A stretch of DNA of 64,000 nucleotides from S5-327 sp965116015 (GTDB taxonomy: Bacteria; Chloroflexota; Dehalococcoidia; Lucifugimonadales; Australimonadaceae), in assembly GCA_965116015.1 (NCBI GenBank), contig OZ220477.1:2294001-2358000 (forward strand), written 5' to 3'. Positions 7,579-16,308 of the stretch are shown piece after piece. Under the pieces are notes generated by a model. That model made no database searches. It was not told where the DNA came from and was given only the letters and a program-made list of their open reading frames with translations. A program made the translations under genes and the position numbers. The number at the start of each line of letters is the position of its first letter. Positions within the stretch are counted from its first letter, which is position 1.

Positions 7579-8187
7579 TCAGCTCCCGGCCTTTCCGGCG
7601 ATGGCGAGGTGCTCCTGCTCCGGCGCGCGGACATCCGGACCTGGGTCGTAGACGTGGTAGACGAGATGCCAGGCGCGATCGTCGTCCACAGGCGCGATGT
7701 GGCGCCGCTTCGCGTTGCGGAACCGGCGCCAGCGGCGCGGATCGGCGACGCCCTTCTCTTCGAGGGCGTGCAGCCCCCAATGGCCGTGATCCCACTCGAG
7801 ATGCACAGTGTCGACGGAGTTCTCCTGGCGCTGAAGCCAGTTGGCGTTGAGCATCGTCTGCCCGACGATGCGGTAAGCGTTCTCCTTGACGAAGATGCTC
7901 CAGCGCGGAAGCAGCGGCGCCGGCTGCGGCCCGAGGCAGGCGAAGATGAGGCCGCCAAGCTCTTGCGCGGGGTAAGACTTGAGCCTGATGCGCGAGGCGA
8001 ACGTGCTGGCCTCGTCCTCGGCGGGCATCTCGAGGCGCTGCCCGTCGACATCGTAGAGCCAGCCGTGGTGCGGGCAGCGGAGGCCTGTCCGCTCGGGAAT
8101 CCCGAGGCGCAGATCAACCCTCCTGTGGGCGGCGGGAGTCCCCGGGCCGGCGCGCGTGAGGCGTTCGTTCTGCTGAGCGCTCAACAT
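7579..8187 (-). pseudogene. Decayed Rieske ring-hydroxylating oxygenase alpha subunit, internally and C-terminally deleted
   Basis: An open frame of 202 residues remains. It starts like the phthalate-dioxygenase-type family (NERLTRAGPGTP) but then jumps directly to RRVDLRLGIPE...CPHHGWLYD. The region carrying the first Rieske half (C-x-H) is gone, so only the second half (CPHHGW) remains. The mononuclear iron motif NWLQRQENSVD-x2-H-x4-H is intact at about 118-137, but the protein stops about 150 residues early, in the middle of the catalytic domain. It cannot bind a normal [2Fe-2S] cluster. It is the first gene of the minus operon. I treat it as a pseudogene that kept its frame, though a new small function cannot be excluded. 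Confidence 0.65.
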
Positions 8188-8438
8188 TGCCGCTTCTCTC
8201 CTGTCGCTCTCCTGTCAGCGGAATCGCGCCGGCCGGAGTGTACACCATAACGGGAGCGCCTGTGAGGCCCGCGCAGCGCTGCGCGAGAATGCCGCCTTGC
8301 GCAATAGCGCTCAGCCCGGCGCCGCACTTGGCGAAGAACGAAGAGAAGAGAGGACGAGAGAGAGCGCCGGCAGGGCGGGGTGAAAGAGAGAGAGGCGGCG
8401 CGCCCCGCCGCGTTGCGTATAAACTACGCTGGAAGCTT

Positions 8439-9413
8439 ATGCGTTCCACCCCCATCGCCGCAGCCAGCGTTCTTGCCCTCTGCCTGAGCCTTGCGCTCGC
8501 GGCCGCCGCCTGCGCATCCGGCGAACCCGCGCGCGCCCCCGCCGCGGCCATCCCGACGCCAACCCCGCCCGGCGAACTCCCGTGGACCGCCGCGTTCAAA
8601 TCTCCCCGGTTCGTCGCGGTTGCCCCAGACGGAACAACGCTCGTTACCTACGCGTCGACCGGAGATCTGCTCGCGTTCGCGCCCGACGGACGCTTGGAGC
8701 GCCGCATCGCGCCGCGAACGGGAGCATTCGGCCAGCCGGCGGGCGTCGCAGTCGCGCCGAACGGCGACATCTACGTCGTCGACGAGTTCGAGAACCGCGT
8801 CCACCGGTTCACCGCGGAGGGCGCGCCTGCGGGATCGTGGGGCTCCCAGGGGGAGGGACAGGGGCAGTTCAGCAGCCCGGCAGGCGTCGCCGTCGACGCG
8901 GACGGCGCAGTCTACGTCGCGGACTCCGGGAACGCGCGCGTGCAGAAGTTCGGCCCCGACGGCGCATTCGTCGCCGCCTGGGAGTCCGACCCTGTGGGCG
9001 GGAGGCGCTTCGACGCGCCAATGGGAGTGGCGTCGGATCGCGCCGGACGCATCTACGTGTCCGACTTCGGCAGGCACAACGTGCAGAAACTCACGACGAA
9101 CGGGGAGTTCGCCGGCAGCATCGGCGTTCCGGGATCGGCGGGCGGGCAGTTCGATTCGCCGATCGGCGTCGCGGTCGGCCCCGGCGGCGATGTGTACATC
9201 GTCGACTCGGTGAACCGCCGCGTGCAGCGCTTCGACGCTTCAGGCGAGTTCCTCGGCGCATGGGGAGGGGGAGGCAGCCGCCCCGGCGATTTCCGCTCGC
9301 CGTCGGGCGTCGCTGCGGCCCCGGATGGAAGCGTGTACGTCGCCGACCTCTCCAACCACCGCGTCGACCGCTTCACGGCGGACGGCGAATTCCTCGCCAA
9401 CTGGGGCCGCTGA
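8439..9413 (+). CDS. NHL-repeat beta-propeller lipoprotein
   Basis: The 324-residue protein has an N-terminal signal peptide ending in ALAAAACASG, probably a lipoprotein cleavage site at the Cys, then an Ala/Pro linker and about five to six NHL blades with the repeated pattern P-x-GVAVxxxGxxYVxDxxNxRVQxF. It is probably anchored outside the cytoplasmic membrane; such propellers bind ligands or are vestibule enzymes, and no catalytic residues stand out. The start is chosen at 8439 because the signal peptide begins there and GGAAG precedes it by 4 bases. A TATAAACT box at 8418-8425 gives a likely -10 element and a very short leader. It stands alone. Confidence 0.8.
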   Translation: MRSTPIAAASVLALCLSLALAAAACASGEPARAPAAAIPTPTPPGELPWTAAFKSPRFVAVAPDGTTLVTYASTGDLLAFAPDGRLERRIAPRTGAFGQPAGVAVAPNGDIYVVDEFENRVHRFTAEGAPAGSWGSQGEGQGQFSSPAGVAVDADGAVYVADSGNARVQKFGPDGAFVAAWESDPVGGRRFDAPMGVASDRAGRIYVSDFGRHNVQKLTTNGEFAGSIGVPGSAGGQFDSPIGVAVGPGGDVYIVDSVNRRVQRFDASGEFLGAWGGGGSRPGDFRSPSGVAAAPDGSVYVADLSNHRVDRFTADGEFLANWGR

Positions 9414-9571
9414 ATTCAACGGTCAACCGCAAGGACAAGCCGCGGGAATCAGCGGCGAAACAGCGAATCGCCCGCGCCCGATTCCCCGCCCGCGGCGGCG
9501 AGTCGCGTAAAATGCCTGAAACGGTGGAGCAGGGCAGGGAGGAGCCGCTCATTGGAGGATATGGCTCGCGT

Positions 9572-9976
9572 ATGAACCTCAACGAACTGGAGCCGGGACA
9601 AACGCTCTGCGACCGCGAGTTCGAGATGACGGCTGAGCGCGTCGAGGCCTACCTCGAGGCGGCGGGCGGTGATGCGGACATCTACCGGCGGCTGGGGATT
9701 GCCCCGCCGATGGCGGTCGCCGCGCTTGCAATGGCGGCAGCGATGGAGGCTATGGCGCTCCCCGCAGGGGCGGTGCACACCGGCCAGGAGCTGACGTTCG
9801 GGACGCCGGCTCCCATCGGCGCGCGGATCCGGTGCGTCGCGACGGTCGGCGCCGGCAGCGTCCGCCGGGGCGCGCGATTCCTCTCGCTCGACCTGCTGGC
9901 CGCCGACGCTGCCGGCGGAGCGCCGATCGTGGAGGGGCGGACGTCGCTGGCGATCGCCGGGGAGGCGCCGGCGTGA
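9572..9976 (+). CDS. MaoC-like dehydratase, N-terminal-domain-type subunit
   Basis: The 134-residue hot-dog-fold protein resembles the N-terminal MaoC/FAS1 dehydratase region (EFEMTAERVEAYLEA at the start, then IAPPMAVAALAM and the hot-dog strand TGQELTFGTP). It lacks the catalytic Asp-x4-His motif, which is present in the next gene, so the two products probably form a heterodimer, as in HadAB-type 3-hydroxyacyl dehydratases. The start is set at 9572 (ATG after GGAGGA); an upstream ATG at 9512 lies inside a TAAAAT box (9508-9513) that is the likely -10 element. The stop overlaps the next start (GTGA). Confidence 0.72.
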   Translation: MNLNELEPGQTLCDREFEMTAERVEAYLEAAGGDADIYRRLGIAPPMAVAALAMAAAMEAMALPAGAVHTGQELTFGTPAPIGARIRCVATVGAGSVRRGARFLSLDLLAADAAGGAPIVEGRTSLAIAGEAPA

Positions 9977-10401
9977 GCGGCGTCCCGCAGCGGCTGCGCC
10001 CGGTCGAGCGCCTGATCACGCAGGAGCGGCTCTTCCGCTACGCGGAGGCGAGCGGCGACCACAACCCGCTGCACCTCGATCCGGAGTTCGCCGCCGGAAC
10101 TCCCTACGGCAAGCCGATAGCGCACGGGATGCTCGTGCTGGCGCTGGCGTCGGAGCTGATGACGCGGGAGTTCGGCGAAGCATGGCTGCGCGGCGGACGC
10201 CTGAAAGCAAGGTTCCGCGCGCCGGTGTTCCCCGGCGACATCGCGCGCGCCGAGGGATGGCTGAAGTCGAGCCAGACAAGCCAGGCAAGCCAGAAAAGCC
10301 GGAATGGAGAAGCCGTCTACGCCGTCTACAATGTGGCGGTTGCGAACCAGGACGGCGTCCAGGCGATCACGGGCGAGGCGGCTCTCTCGCTCGGAGGCTG
10401 A
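9973..10401 (+). CDS. MaoC-like (R)-hydratase/dehydratase catalytic subunit
   Basis: The 142-residue hot-dog protein has the hydratase-2 motif YAEASGDHNPLHLDPEFA (Asp and His separated by four residues, about 24-29) followed by PIAHGML, the hallmark of MaoC (R)-specific enoyl-CoA/ACP hydratases. It starts with GTG overlapping the stop of its non-catalytic partner, which suggests a 1:1 complex. It contains an inserted SQTSQASQKS stretch (about 96-105) coded by a 9-bp minisatellite-like repeat. The following plsX and fabG genes make a role in fatty-acid or acyl-chain elongation likely. Confidence 0.8.
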   Translation: MSGVPQRLRPVERLITQERLFRYAEASGDHNPLHLDPEFAAGTPYGKPIAHGMLVLALASELMTREFGEAWLRGGRLKARFRAPVFPGDIARAEGWLKSSQTSQASQKSRNGEAVYAVYNVAVANQDGVQAITGEAALSLGG

Positions 10402-10417
10402 GGGGAAGGAGCGAACG

Positions 10418-11440
10418 TTGGCGGGTCTGACAGCGGGTTTGACAATTGCGGTGGACGCGATGGGAGGCGACGGCTCCCCGGCCGCGCGCGTGGAGGGAGC
10501 CGTAACCGCGGCGCGCGAGCTGGACGTGGAGATCGCCCTCGTCGGCGACGAGGATGCGCTCGGCGCGGAGCTCGACCGCCTGGACGCGAGATGCCTCCCC
10601 GTGCGCATCGTCCGTTCGCAGGGGGTGATCGTCGAGGGCGAGCATCCTGCGCTGGCGCTCCGGCGCAAGCCGGAGTCGTCGATAGCGGTCGCGCTTGGCC
10701 TGGTGAAAACCGGAGAAGCGCAGGCGGCGGTGAGCATGGGGTCGACCGGAGCGACGATGGCGGCGTCCGTGCTGGCGCTGGGAATGTTCCCGGGGCTGGA
10801 GCGCCCGACCCTGGGGGGGCCGTTCATCGGCCTCGCGCCCCGAACGACGATCATCGATCTGGGGGCGAACGTGGACTGCAAGCCCTCGCAGCTGCTCAGT
10901 TTCGGCGCGCTGGGAGCCTCGTTCGCGCGGGCGCACCTTGGCGTCGACGATCCGAGGGTCGGGCTGCTGAGCGTCGGCTCCGAAGAGGGCAAAGGCAACC
11001 GCCAGACGCAGGAGGCGCTCGCGCTCTTTCAGGCGAGCGGCCTGAATTTCGTGGGCAACGTCGAGGGCAACGAGATATTCGAAGGCAGGGCGGACGTGGT
11101 GGTCTGCGACGGATTCGTAGGGAACGTGCTGCTGAAGTACACGGAAGGGCTGGCGGCGGCGGCGGGGCGCTACCTCGCGTCGGCGCTGGGGGCGGACAAT
11201 CCCGCCGCGCAGGCGATCGCCAGCCTCGCCGACGCCGCGGAAGGCGGCGGCGGCCCGCTCTTCGGCGTCAACGGCGTGGTGATAGCGGGACACGGAAAAT
11301 CGAGCGCGCAGAGCATAACGCGGTCGATCGGCGCCGCGCGCCGGATGCTGAGCATCGGCCTGCTCGACGCGATGCGCGCCGACCTCGCGCGAGCGCTCGC
11401 GCGAACAGGGCGAACAGAGCGAACAGGAGACGCCGGATGA
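10418..11440 (+). CDS. plsX: Phosphate acyltransferase PlsX
   Basis: The 340-residue enzyme makes acyl-phosphate from acyl-ACP for phospholipid synthesis. Family hallmarks are the N-terminal IAVDAMGGDGSP, the central VSMGSTGATMAA, LGANVDCKPSQLLSFG, EGKGN and the C-terminal GVNGVVIAGHGKSS. The TTG start at 10418 is supported by AAGGAG 7 bases upstream and by the family N-terminus. The C-terminus ends with an RTGRTERTG repeat from a 9-bp tandem array. The stop overlaps fabG (ATGA), the classic plsX-fabG order. Confidence 0.94.
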   Translation: MAGLTAGLTIAVDAMGGDGSPAARVEGAVTAARELDVEIALVGDEDALGAELDRLDARCLPVRIVRSQGVIVEGEHPALALRRKPESSIAVALGLVKTGEAQAAVSMGSTGATMAASVLALGMFPGLERPTLGGPFIGLAPRTTIIDLGANVDCKPSQLLSFGALGASFARAHLGVDDPRVGLLSVGSEEGKGNRQTQEALALFQASGLNFVGNVEGNEIFEGRADVVVCDGFVGNVLLKYTEGLAAAAGRYLASALGADNPAAQAIASLADAAEGGGGPLFGVNGVVIAGHGKSSAQSITRSIGAARRMLSIGLLDAMRADLARALARTGRTERTGDAG

Positions 11441-12183
11441 GCAGGCTGAACGGCAAGCGCGCGCTGGTTACGGGAGGCGGCCGCGGCATCGGCAGGGCCG
11501 TCTCGCTGCGGCTGGCGGCGGAAGGCGCGAGCGTCGCGGTGAACTACCGCTCCGGCGAGGCGGAGGCCTCGGCTGTCGCGCAGGAGATCCGGTCGGCGGG
11601 CGGAACGGCGGTCGCGCTCCGGGCGAACGTCGCGGACGCGGCGGAGGCCGACGCGCTCGTTGCCGGCGCGATCGGCGAGCTGGGAGGCCTCGACATCCTG
11701 GTGAACAACGCCGGCGTCGCGCGGGACGGCCTCGTGATGCGGATGTCCGAAGAGGACTGGGACGAGGCGCTGAACACGAACCTGAAGGGAGCGTTCCTCT
11801 GCGTGCGCGCGGCCTCCCGGACGATGGCGCGTCAGCGCTCGGGGCGCATCATCAATATGACGTCGGTGGTCGCGCTCACCGGCAACCCGGGGCAGGCGAA
11901 CTACGCGGCGGCGAAGGCGGGGCTCATCGGCTTCACCAAAACGGTCGCGCGGGAGCTGGCGTCGAGGGGCGTAACCGTCAACGCGATAGCCCCCGGGTTC
12001 ATCACCACGCGGATGACCGAGGGGCTGTCCGACTCCGTGCTCGAGCGCGTGCGCGAGCGGATACCGCTGGGCGGCTTCGGCGCCCCCGAGGACGTGGCGG
12101 CGTGCGCCGCGTTCCTGGCCAGCGAGGACGCGCGCTACATCACCGGGCACGTGCTGAGCGTCGACGGAGGTCTGAGCCTATGA
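11437..12183 (+). CDS. fabG: 3-oxoacyl-[ACP] reductase FabG
   Basis: The 248-residue classical short-chain dehydrogenase has the cofactor motif TGGGRGIG (about 12-19), NNAG (about 86-89), the catalytic Ser in NMTSVVAL and Tyr/Lys in YAAAK (about 151-155), and the C-terminal YITGHVLSVDGG typical of FabG. It reduces 3-oxoacyl-ACP with NADPH in the cytoplasm. It lies between plsX and a PIG-L deacetylase with 4-base overlaps on both sides, so one transcript is likely. Confidence 0.92.
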   Translation: MSRLNGKRALVTGGGRGIGRAVSLRLAAEGASVAVNYRSGEAEASAVAQEIRSAGGTAVALRANVADAAEADALVAGAIGELGGLDILVNNAGVARDGLVMRMSEEDWDEALNTNLKGAFLCVRAASRTMARQRSGRIINMTSVVALTGNPGQANYAAAKAGLIGFTKTVARELASRGVTVNAIAPGFITTRMTEGLSDSVLERVRERIPLGGFGAPEDVAACAAFLASEDARYITGHVLSVDGGLSL

Positions 12184-12944
12184 CGGGGATATGGCCCGAA
12201 GACCACGACGGCCCGGGCGGCAAGGCGATGGTGGTGGTGGCGCACCCGGACGACGCGGAGTTTATGTGCGCGGGCACAGTGGCGCGCTGGACGTCGGAGG
12301 GGCGCGAGGTCGTCTACGCCCTCGTTACGTCCGGCGACAAGGGCGCCGCCGACCCGGAGGCGCTCCCCGCCGAACTCGCGAGCCGGCGCGAGGCGGAGCA
12401 GCGGGCGGCGTGCGCGATCCTTGGCGTCTCTCACGTCGAATTCCTCCGCTACGAAGACGGAATGGTCGAGAACACCATCGGGCTGCGGCGCGACATCGTG
12501 CGGCTCATCCGCAAGCACCGTCCGAGCGCCGTCGTCACGCAGAATCCCACAGTGCGCTGGTGGGGCAACTACATCAACCACCCCGACCACCGGAACACGG
12601 GCGACGCGACGCTCGACGCGGTGTTCCCCTCGGCGCGCGACGTCCATATGTTCCCCGAGCTGGCGCGGGACGAAGACCTGGCGCCGCACATAGTCGAGCA
12701 CCTGTACGTGGGCGCGCGGGACGAGACGGCGAACGTGCTCTTCGACGTGAGCGCGACCGTAGAGACGAAGATACAGGCGCTGAAGGCGCACGCGAGCCAG
12801 ATGCCGTTCCCGCCGTCGAACGGGAGCGAGCCGTCGGACGCCGAACGGGAGTTCGGCGAGCGGCTGCGGGCGTGGCTGCGGGCGACGGGCGAACCGCAGG
12901 GAATGGCGTACGCGGAGTCGTTCCGCCGCTTCTACCTGGGATGA
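12180..12944 (+). CDS. PIG-L/LmbE-family zinc deacetylase
   Basis: The 254-residue protein has the metal-binding signature AHPDDAE (about 22-28) and the downstream NHPDHRNTG motif (about 136-144) of the PIG-L/LmbE family, which remove N-acetyl groups from sugars (GlcNAc-PI, GlcNAc-Ins, bacillithiol and mycothiol precursors). Length and motif spacing are normal. The start overlaps the fabG stop (ATGA). The substrate cannot be told from the sequence; cotranscription with plsX-fabG suggests lipid- or glycolipid-linked use, which is only an inference. Confidence 0.85.
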   Translation: MTGIWPEDHDGPGGKAMVVVAHPDDAEFMCAGTVARWTSEGREVVYALVTSGDKGAADPEALPAELASRREAEQRAACAILGVSHVEFLRYEDGMVENTIGLRRDIVRLIRKHRPSAVVTQNPTVRWWGNYINHPDHRNTGDATLDAVFPSARDVHMFPELARDEDLAPHIVEHLYVGARDETANVLFDVSATVETKIQALKAHASQMPFPPSNGSEPSDAEREFGERLRAWLRATGEPQGMAYAESFRRFYLG

Positions 12945-12967
12945 GCCCGGGGTCATCGCTCATGAGG

Positions 12968-13139
12968 GCGTTCGCCCCGCCGCCGCGTGCGTTCCCGCCG
13001 CCTGCTGAGGGACGCCGTCCCCGACGAGTCCGTTTCCCTCCGTTATCCCTGCCCCCCCGCCTGAGAGGATGTCCCAGCGAGGAGGCGGGCTATGGGCGGC
13101 GGCGTTCGTCCCGCCGCCTGCTGAGGGGACGGGGGCGCC
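12968..13139. repeat. Three-unit repeat (spacing about 57-59 bp) between convergent genes
   Basis: CCCGCCGCCTGCTGAGG begins at 12994 and again at 13110, with a weaker copy (CCCCGCCTGAGAGG) at about 13053. Flanking CGTTC is also shared. The last copy runs up to the stop of the minus-strand ygfZ-like gene at 13140. The 195-base gap holds no supported gene. Confidence 0.65.
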
Positions 13140-14111
13140 TCAGCCGCGCGGCTCGGAGGCGAGGGCGTAGGGCGGATCGCCGAGCATAGCGGCGTCCCCC
13201 CTCCCGCCGGCGAGGAAGAGGCGCGTTCCGGGGATGGCGAGCCTGGCGGCGACGAGCGCAAGCCCGATCGTCTCCCCGCGCGGATGGCGGAACGCCGACG
13301 TTACGGCGCCGGCCTCGGCGCCGCCCTCGTCGAGGAGCGCGTCGCCGGGGGCCGCCTCGCCGTCCGTCGTGAACGCCATAAGCAGCCGCCGCACCTTGCG
13401 GTATGTCTGCAGGCGGGCGATCACCTCCTGACCGGTGTAGCACCCCTTGTCGTCGCTGATGGAGCCGAGCAGCCGCGCCTCGAGCGGATTGTTGAACATC
13501 CCGAACTCGGCGCCGCAGGCGGGAACGCCCTGGATGATCCGGCGCGCCTCGAACGTCTCGGCGTTCGCCTCCGCGGCGCCGGCGGCGAGAAGAGCCTCCC
13601 GCGCCGCCGGCGCCGCGCTCAAAGGCAGGATCGCGTCGTAGATGGGGAGCCCCCCGAACGGCGACGCCACGACGATAGCCTCCCCGCCCTCCGCGGCGCC
13701 GTCCGCGGGCGGAGCCGGCAAACCTGCGCGGGCGAGGATCTCCGGCGCGGCGGGCCCGGCGACGGCGAACTGCGAGGTCGCGGCGCTGCGGTCGTCGACC
13801 GCCGCATCCTCTCCGAACGTGTAGAGATCGATCCACTCGGCGACGGCTCCGGCCTGACCGGGGCTGGCGAGGAGCCACAGCGCGCCGCCAATGCGGGCGG
13901 CGCGCAGGTGGTCGATAACGCGCGCGTCGCCGTTGGCGAGAACCGTAGACGCCGCGCCGCCCGCGGCGAGTCCGTCGAGGCGGTTCGTAGAGAGGCGGTT
14001 GAGGAGGTCGAGCGCGTCGGCCCCGGCGACGCGGAGGCGACCCGCGCCGCTCCGGTCGGCGAACGCTGCGCTCTCCTCGAACGCAGTCAGATGCGCGGGA
14101 TTGATCGCCAT
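13140..14111 (-). CDS. ygfZ: YgfZ/GcvT-family folate-binding protein for Fe-S cluster maintenance
   Basis: The 323-residue protein has the GcvT-like fold and the YgfZ signature KGCYTGQEV (about 221-229), whose Cys is conserved in this family and absent from glycine-cleavage T proteins. YgfZ-type proteins bind folate and support repair or assembly of certain Fe-S enzymes such as MiaB. It lies 60 bases after an A-type Fe-S carrier gene on the same strand, which fits that role. The C-terminal sequence ends next to the repeat array described at 12968-13139. Confidence 0.85.
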   Translation of the reverse strand: MAINPAHLTAFEESAAFADRSGAGRLRVAGADALDLLNRLSTNRLDGLAAGGAASTVLANGDARVIDHLRAARIGGALWLLASPGQAGAVAEWIDLYTFGEDAAVDDRSAATSQFAVAGPAAPEILARAGLPAPPADGAAEGGEAIVVASPFGGLPIYDAILPLSAAPAAREALLAAGAAEANAETFEARRIIQGVPACGAEFGMFNNPLEARLLGSISDDKGCYTGQEVIARLQTYRKVRRLLMAFTTDGEAAPGDALLDEGGAEAGAVTSAFRHPRGETIGLALVAARLAIPGTRLFLAGGRGDAAMLGDPPYALASEPRG

Positions 14112-14171
14112 GCCTCTCCGGGAGCGCCTCTCCTCACCCTCCGGCTCCCCCGATCCCTCCCGGGGAAGGGA

Positions 14172-14519
14172 TTACACCGAGAACGACGTCCCGCAGCCGC
14201 AGGCCTTCTTCGCGTTGGGGTTGTTGAACACGAACCCCTTGCCGTTGAGCCCGCCCGAGTAGTCGAGCTCCGTTCCCGCCAGAAAGATGTAGCTCTTCCT
14301 GTCGACCGCGAGCGTGACGCCGTTCTGCGCGATGACCTTGTCGCCGTCCTTCGTCTCGCCGGCGATGTCCAGCGCGTAGGTGAGGCCGGAGCAGCCGCCG
14401 CCCTTCACGGCGACGCGAAGGACGCCGCCCTCGACGCCCTCGGCCTCCATAAACCGGCGGACGTGGTCGGCGCCGTTCGGCGTGATGGTTATGGTCAGTG
14501 GCTCAGAGGTCGTGGTCAT
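14172..14519 (-). CDS. A-type iron-sulfur carrier (IscA/ErpA/SufA family)
   Basis: The 115-residue protein has the three metal-ligand cysteines in GGGCSGLTY (about 42-50) and ACGCGTSF near the C-terminus, plus the FNNPNAKKACGCG tail typical of ErpA/IscA. It receives and delivers [2Fe-2S]/[4Fe-4S] clusters. The Met at 14519 matches the family start; a GAGG site precedes it and a TACGAT box lies about 45 bases upstream. It is first in a two-gene minus operon with ygfZ. Confidence 0.9.
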   Translation of the reverse strand: MTTTSEPLTITITPNGADHVRRFMEAEGVEGGVLRVAVKGGGCSGLTYALDIAGETKDGDKVIAQNGVTLAVDRKSYIFLAGTELDYSGGLNGKGFVFNNPNAKKACGCGTSFSV

Positions 14520-14695
14520 CGCTGTCCTCGCCGCGAGATGCGCTCCGTCGCCTCTATCGTAGGGAGGCGAGCGGGCGCGCGTCAAGGCGCCTCCGTCCCC
14601 CAAGGAACGCAAGGAAAGAGCGGCGGAGCCGTCCGGCGGCGCATCCCGAAGGCGGCGGATGCGCAGGGATACACGGAATCGTGTAAGCTGCGCGC

Positions 14696-15112
14696 ATGGG
14701 CAAACCGGGCAAGCCGGGCAAACCGGGCATGCAGGGCGAGAGCCCGTGGCGCCCGGAGGGGATCCGGGCGATGCGCCGCCGTTTGGGCATCTCGCAGCAG
14801 GCGTTTGCGCGTCTGCTCGGCGTGCGCCAGCAGACAGTGAGCGACTGGGAGACCGGCCTGCACGCGCCGCAGGGCGCCTCGCGGCGGCTGCTGGATCTGA
14901 TCGCCGGCGATCCGGCGCCGTCCTACGGAGGCGCGGCCGCCGGCTATCTGCTGTCTCGCGCGGCGGAGCGGCGGGCGCCGTACGGCGGCGACGCCGCAGG
15001 AGAGGCGCGGCAGGGCGCGGACAGCTCCGGAGAAGACGCGGCTGCGGAAGCAACAGCGCAGGCGAAGACGCAGGCGGAGAACGCGACGGAGCAGGGCGAG
15101 GCGGGCGCATGA
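14696..15112 (+). CDS. XRE-family helix-turn-helix protein with low-complexity ends
   Basis: This 138-residue protein has a helix-turn-helix of XRE type at about 22-60 (RRLGISQQAFARLLGV then QQTVSDWE). The N-terminus is a GKPGKPGKPG repeat coded by a 9-bp tandem array, and the last 45 residues are Ala/Glu/Gln-rich and probably disordered. There is no Shine-Dalgarno; a TAAGCT box at 14684-14689 lies 6 bases before the ATG, as expected for a leaderless mRNA. The stop overlaps the DUF2851 gene (ATGA), so the two form an operon and the HTH protein may regulate it. Confidence 0.78.
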   Translation: MGKPGKPGKPGMQGESPWRPEGIRAMRRRLGISQQAFARLLGVRQQTVSDWETGLHAPQGASRRLLDLIAGDPAPSYGGAAAGYLLSRAAERRAPYGGDAAGEARQGADSSGEDAAAEATAQAKTQAENATEQGEAGA

Positions 15113-16308
15113 CGCTGCAGGTTGCGTCGCCCGCCCGGCGCTACGGCGCGCGTCCGCCCCTGCCGGAGCGGCTCCTCGCGAAGCTGTGGCAGGCGCGGGA
15201 GGGGCGCGCGCTGCGGACGGTCGGCGGCCAGCGCGTGAAGGTGCTGTACGCGGGAAGGCCGGCGCCCGGCCGCGGCCCCGACTTTCAGGACGCCGTAGTC
15301 GAGATGAACAACGCGCGCCGGACCGGCGACGTGGAGCTGCACCGGACGCCCGCGGACTGGCGCGCCCACGGCCACGACGCCGACGCGGCCTACGACGGCG
15401 TGATGCTGCACGTCGTCGCCCGCGACTCGCCCGGCGGCCCCGACCTGCCAGTCGCGGAGCTGCGGCGCCGGAGCGCGGGAGCAGTCCCCGTCGAGGCGCC
15501 GCTGCTCGCCGCGCTGGCGCGGCTGGGCTCCGCCGAGCTCCGCCAGACCCTGACGCGCGCAGGCCTGCTGCGCCTGCGCGAGCGCGCGGCTGCGGCGGAG
15601 CGCGCCGCCGGCGAGGCGGCGGTCGATCAGGCGCTCCACGAGGCGGTGTTCGAGGCGCTGGGATACGCGGAGAACCGCGCCCCGTTCGTCGAACTCGCGC
15701 GCCGCGCGCCTGCGAGCGCGCTCCGGCGGATCGCCAGCGAGATCCCCGAGCAGGAGCGCGCAGAGGTGCTGACGGCGATCCTGCTGGCGCTCGCCGGCCT
15801 GAGCCCGCCTCCGGCGCTCGCCGGTCTGGGCCCGCCCGAAACGCTCGCCGGCGGCCCGCCTCCGGCGGGCGCGCAGCCGATGGAGCGCAGCGCGTGGCGG
15901 ACTGCGGGCGTTCGTCCGGCGAACCACCCCGCGCGGCGCATCCGCGCTGCGGGAGCGCTCATGGCGCGGGCGGCGGGCGATGGCTGGCTTGCGGCTTGCG
16001 CTCGCGCCGCGGATGCTGGCCCCGCCGCCCTCGAACGGCTCTTCGCCGCGTCGGAGGGCGGCGCCGCCCTCACCGGGTCGGGGCGCGCGCGGGAGATCGC
16101 CGTGAACGCCGCGCTGCCCTTCCTCGCGGCTCACGGCGGCGACAGCGGCGCGCAGGCCGCGGCGCTGTTCCGCGCCTTCCCGCCTCTTCCCGAGAACGCA
16201 GTAACGCGGGAGGCGAGGCGCCTCGCCGGAGCGGCGGGGATGCGCCTCGCGGCCTGCGAACAGCAAGGCCTGACGCGCCTGTACCGGCGCGCCGTGGCGG
16301 GTGCCTAG
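15109..16308 (+). CDS. DUF2851 family protein
   Basis: The 399-residue cytoplasmic protein carries the DUF2851 pattern GRGPDFQDAVVEM...GDVELHRTPADWRAHGHDADAAYDGVMLHVV (about 47-101; the dots stand for residues left out and this is read as separate motifs GPDFQDA, GDVELH, DWRAHGH and LHVV). The Asp...Glu-x-His arrangement looks nuclease-like, but I cannot confirm that. A Pro/Ala-rich stretch (about 225-255) interrupts the C-terminal helical half. It is coupled to the HTH gene by ATGA. Its stop codon interlocks with that of the convergent PAP2 gene (CCTAGG). Confidence 0.7.
   Translation: MTLQVASPARRYGARPPLPERLLAKLWQAREGRALRTVGGQRVKVLYAGRPAPGRGPDFQDAVVEMNNARRTGDVELHRTPADWRAHGHDADAAYDGVMLHVVARDSPGGPDLPVAELRRRSAGAVPVEAPLLAALARLGSAELRQTLTRAGLLRLRERAAAAERAAGEAAVDQALHEAVFEALGYAENRAPFVELARRAPASALRRIASEIPEQERAEVLTAILLALAGLSPPPALAGLGPPETLAGGPPPAGAQPMERSAWRTAGVRPANHPARRIRAAGALMARAAGDGWLAACARAADAGPAALERLFAASEGGAALTGSGRAREIAVNAALPFLAAHGGDSGAQAAALFRAFPPLPENAVTREARRLAGAAGMRLAACEQQGLTRLYRRAVAGA

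Noticed and set aside
8114..8600. Minus-strand open frame upstream of the Rieske remnant as its missing N-terminal part
   Set aside because: It is in another frame, overlaps the NHL lipoprotein signal peptide region and shows no Rieske motif.
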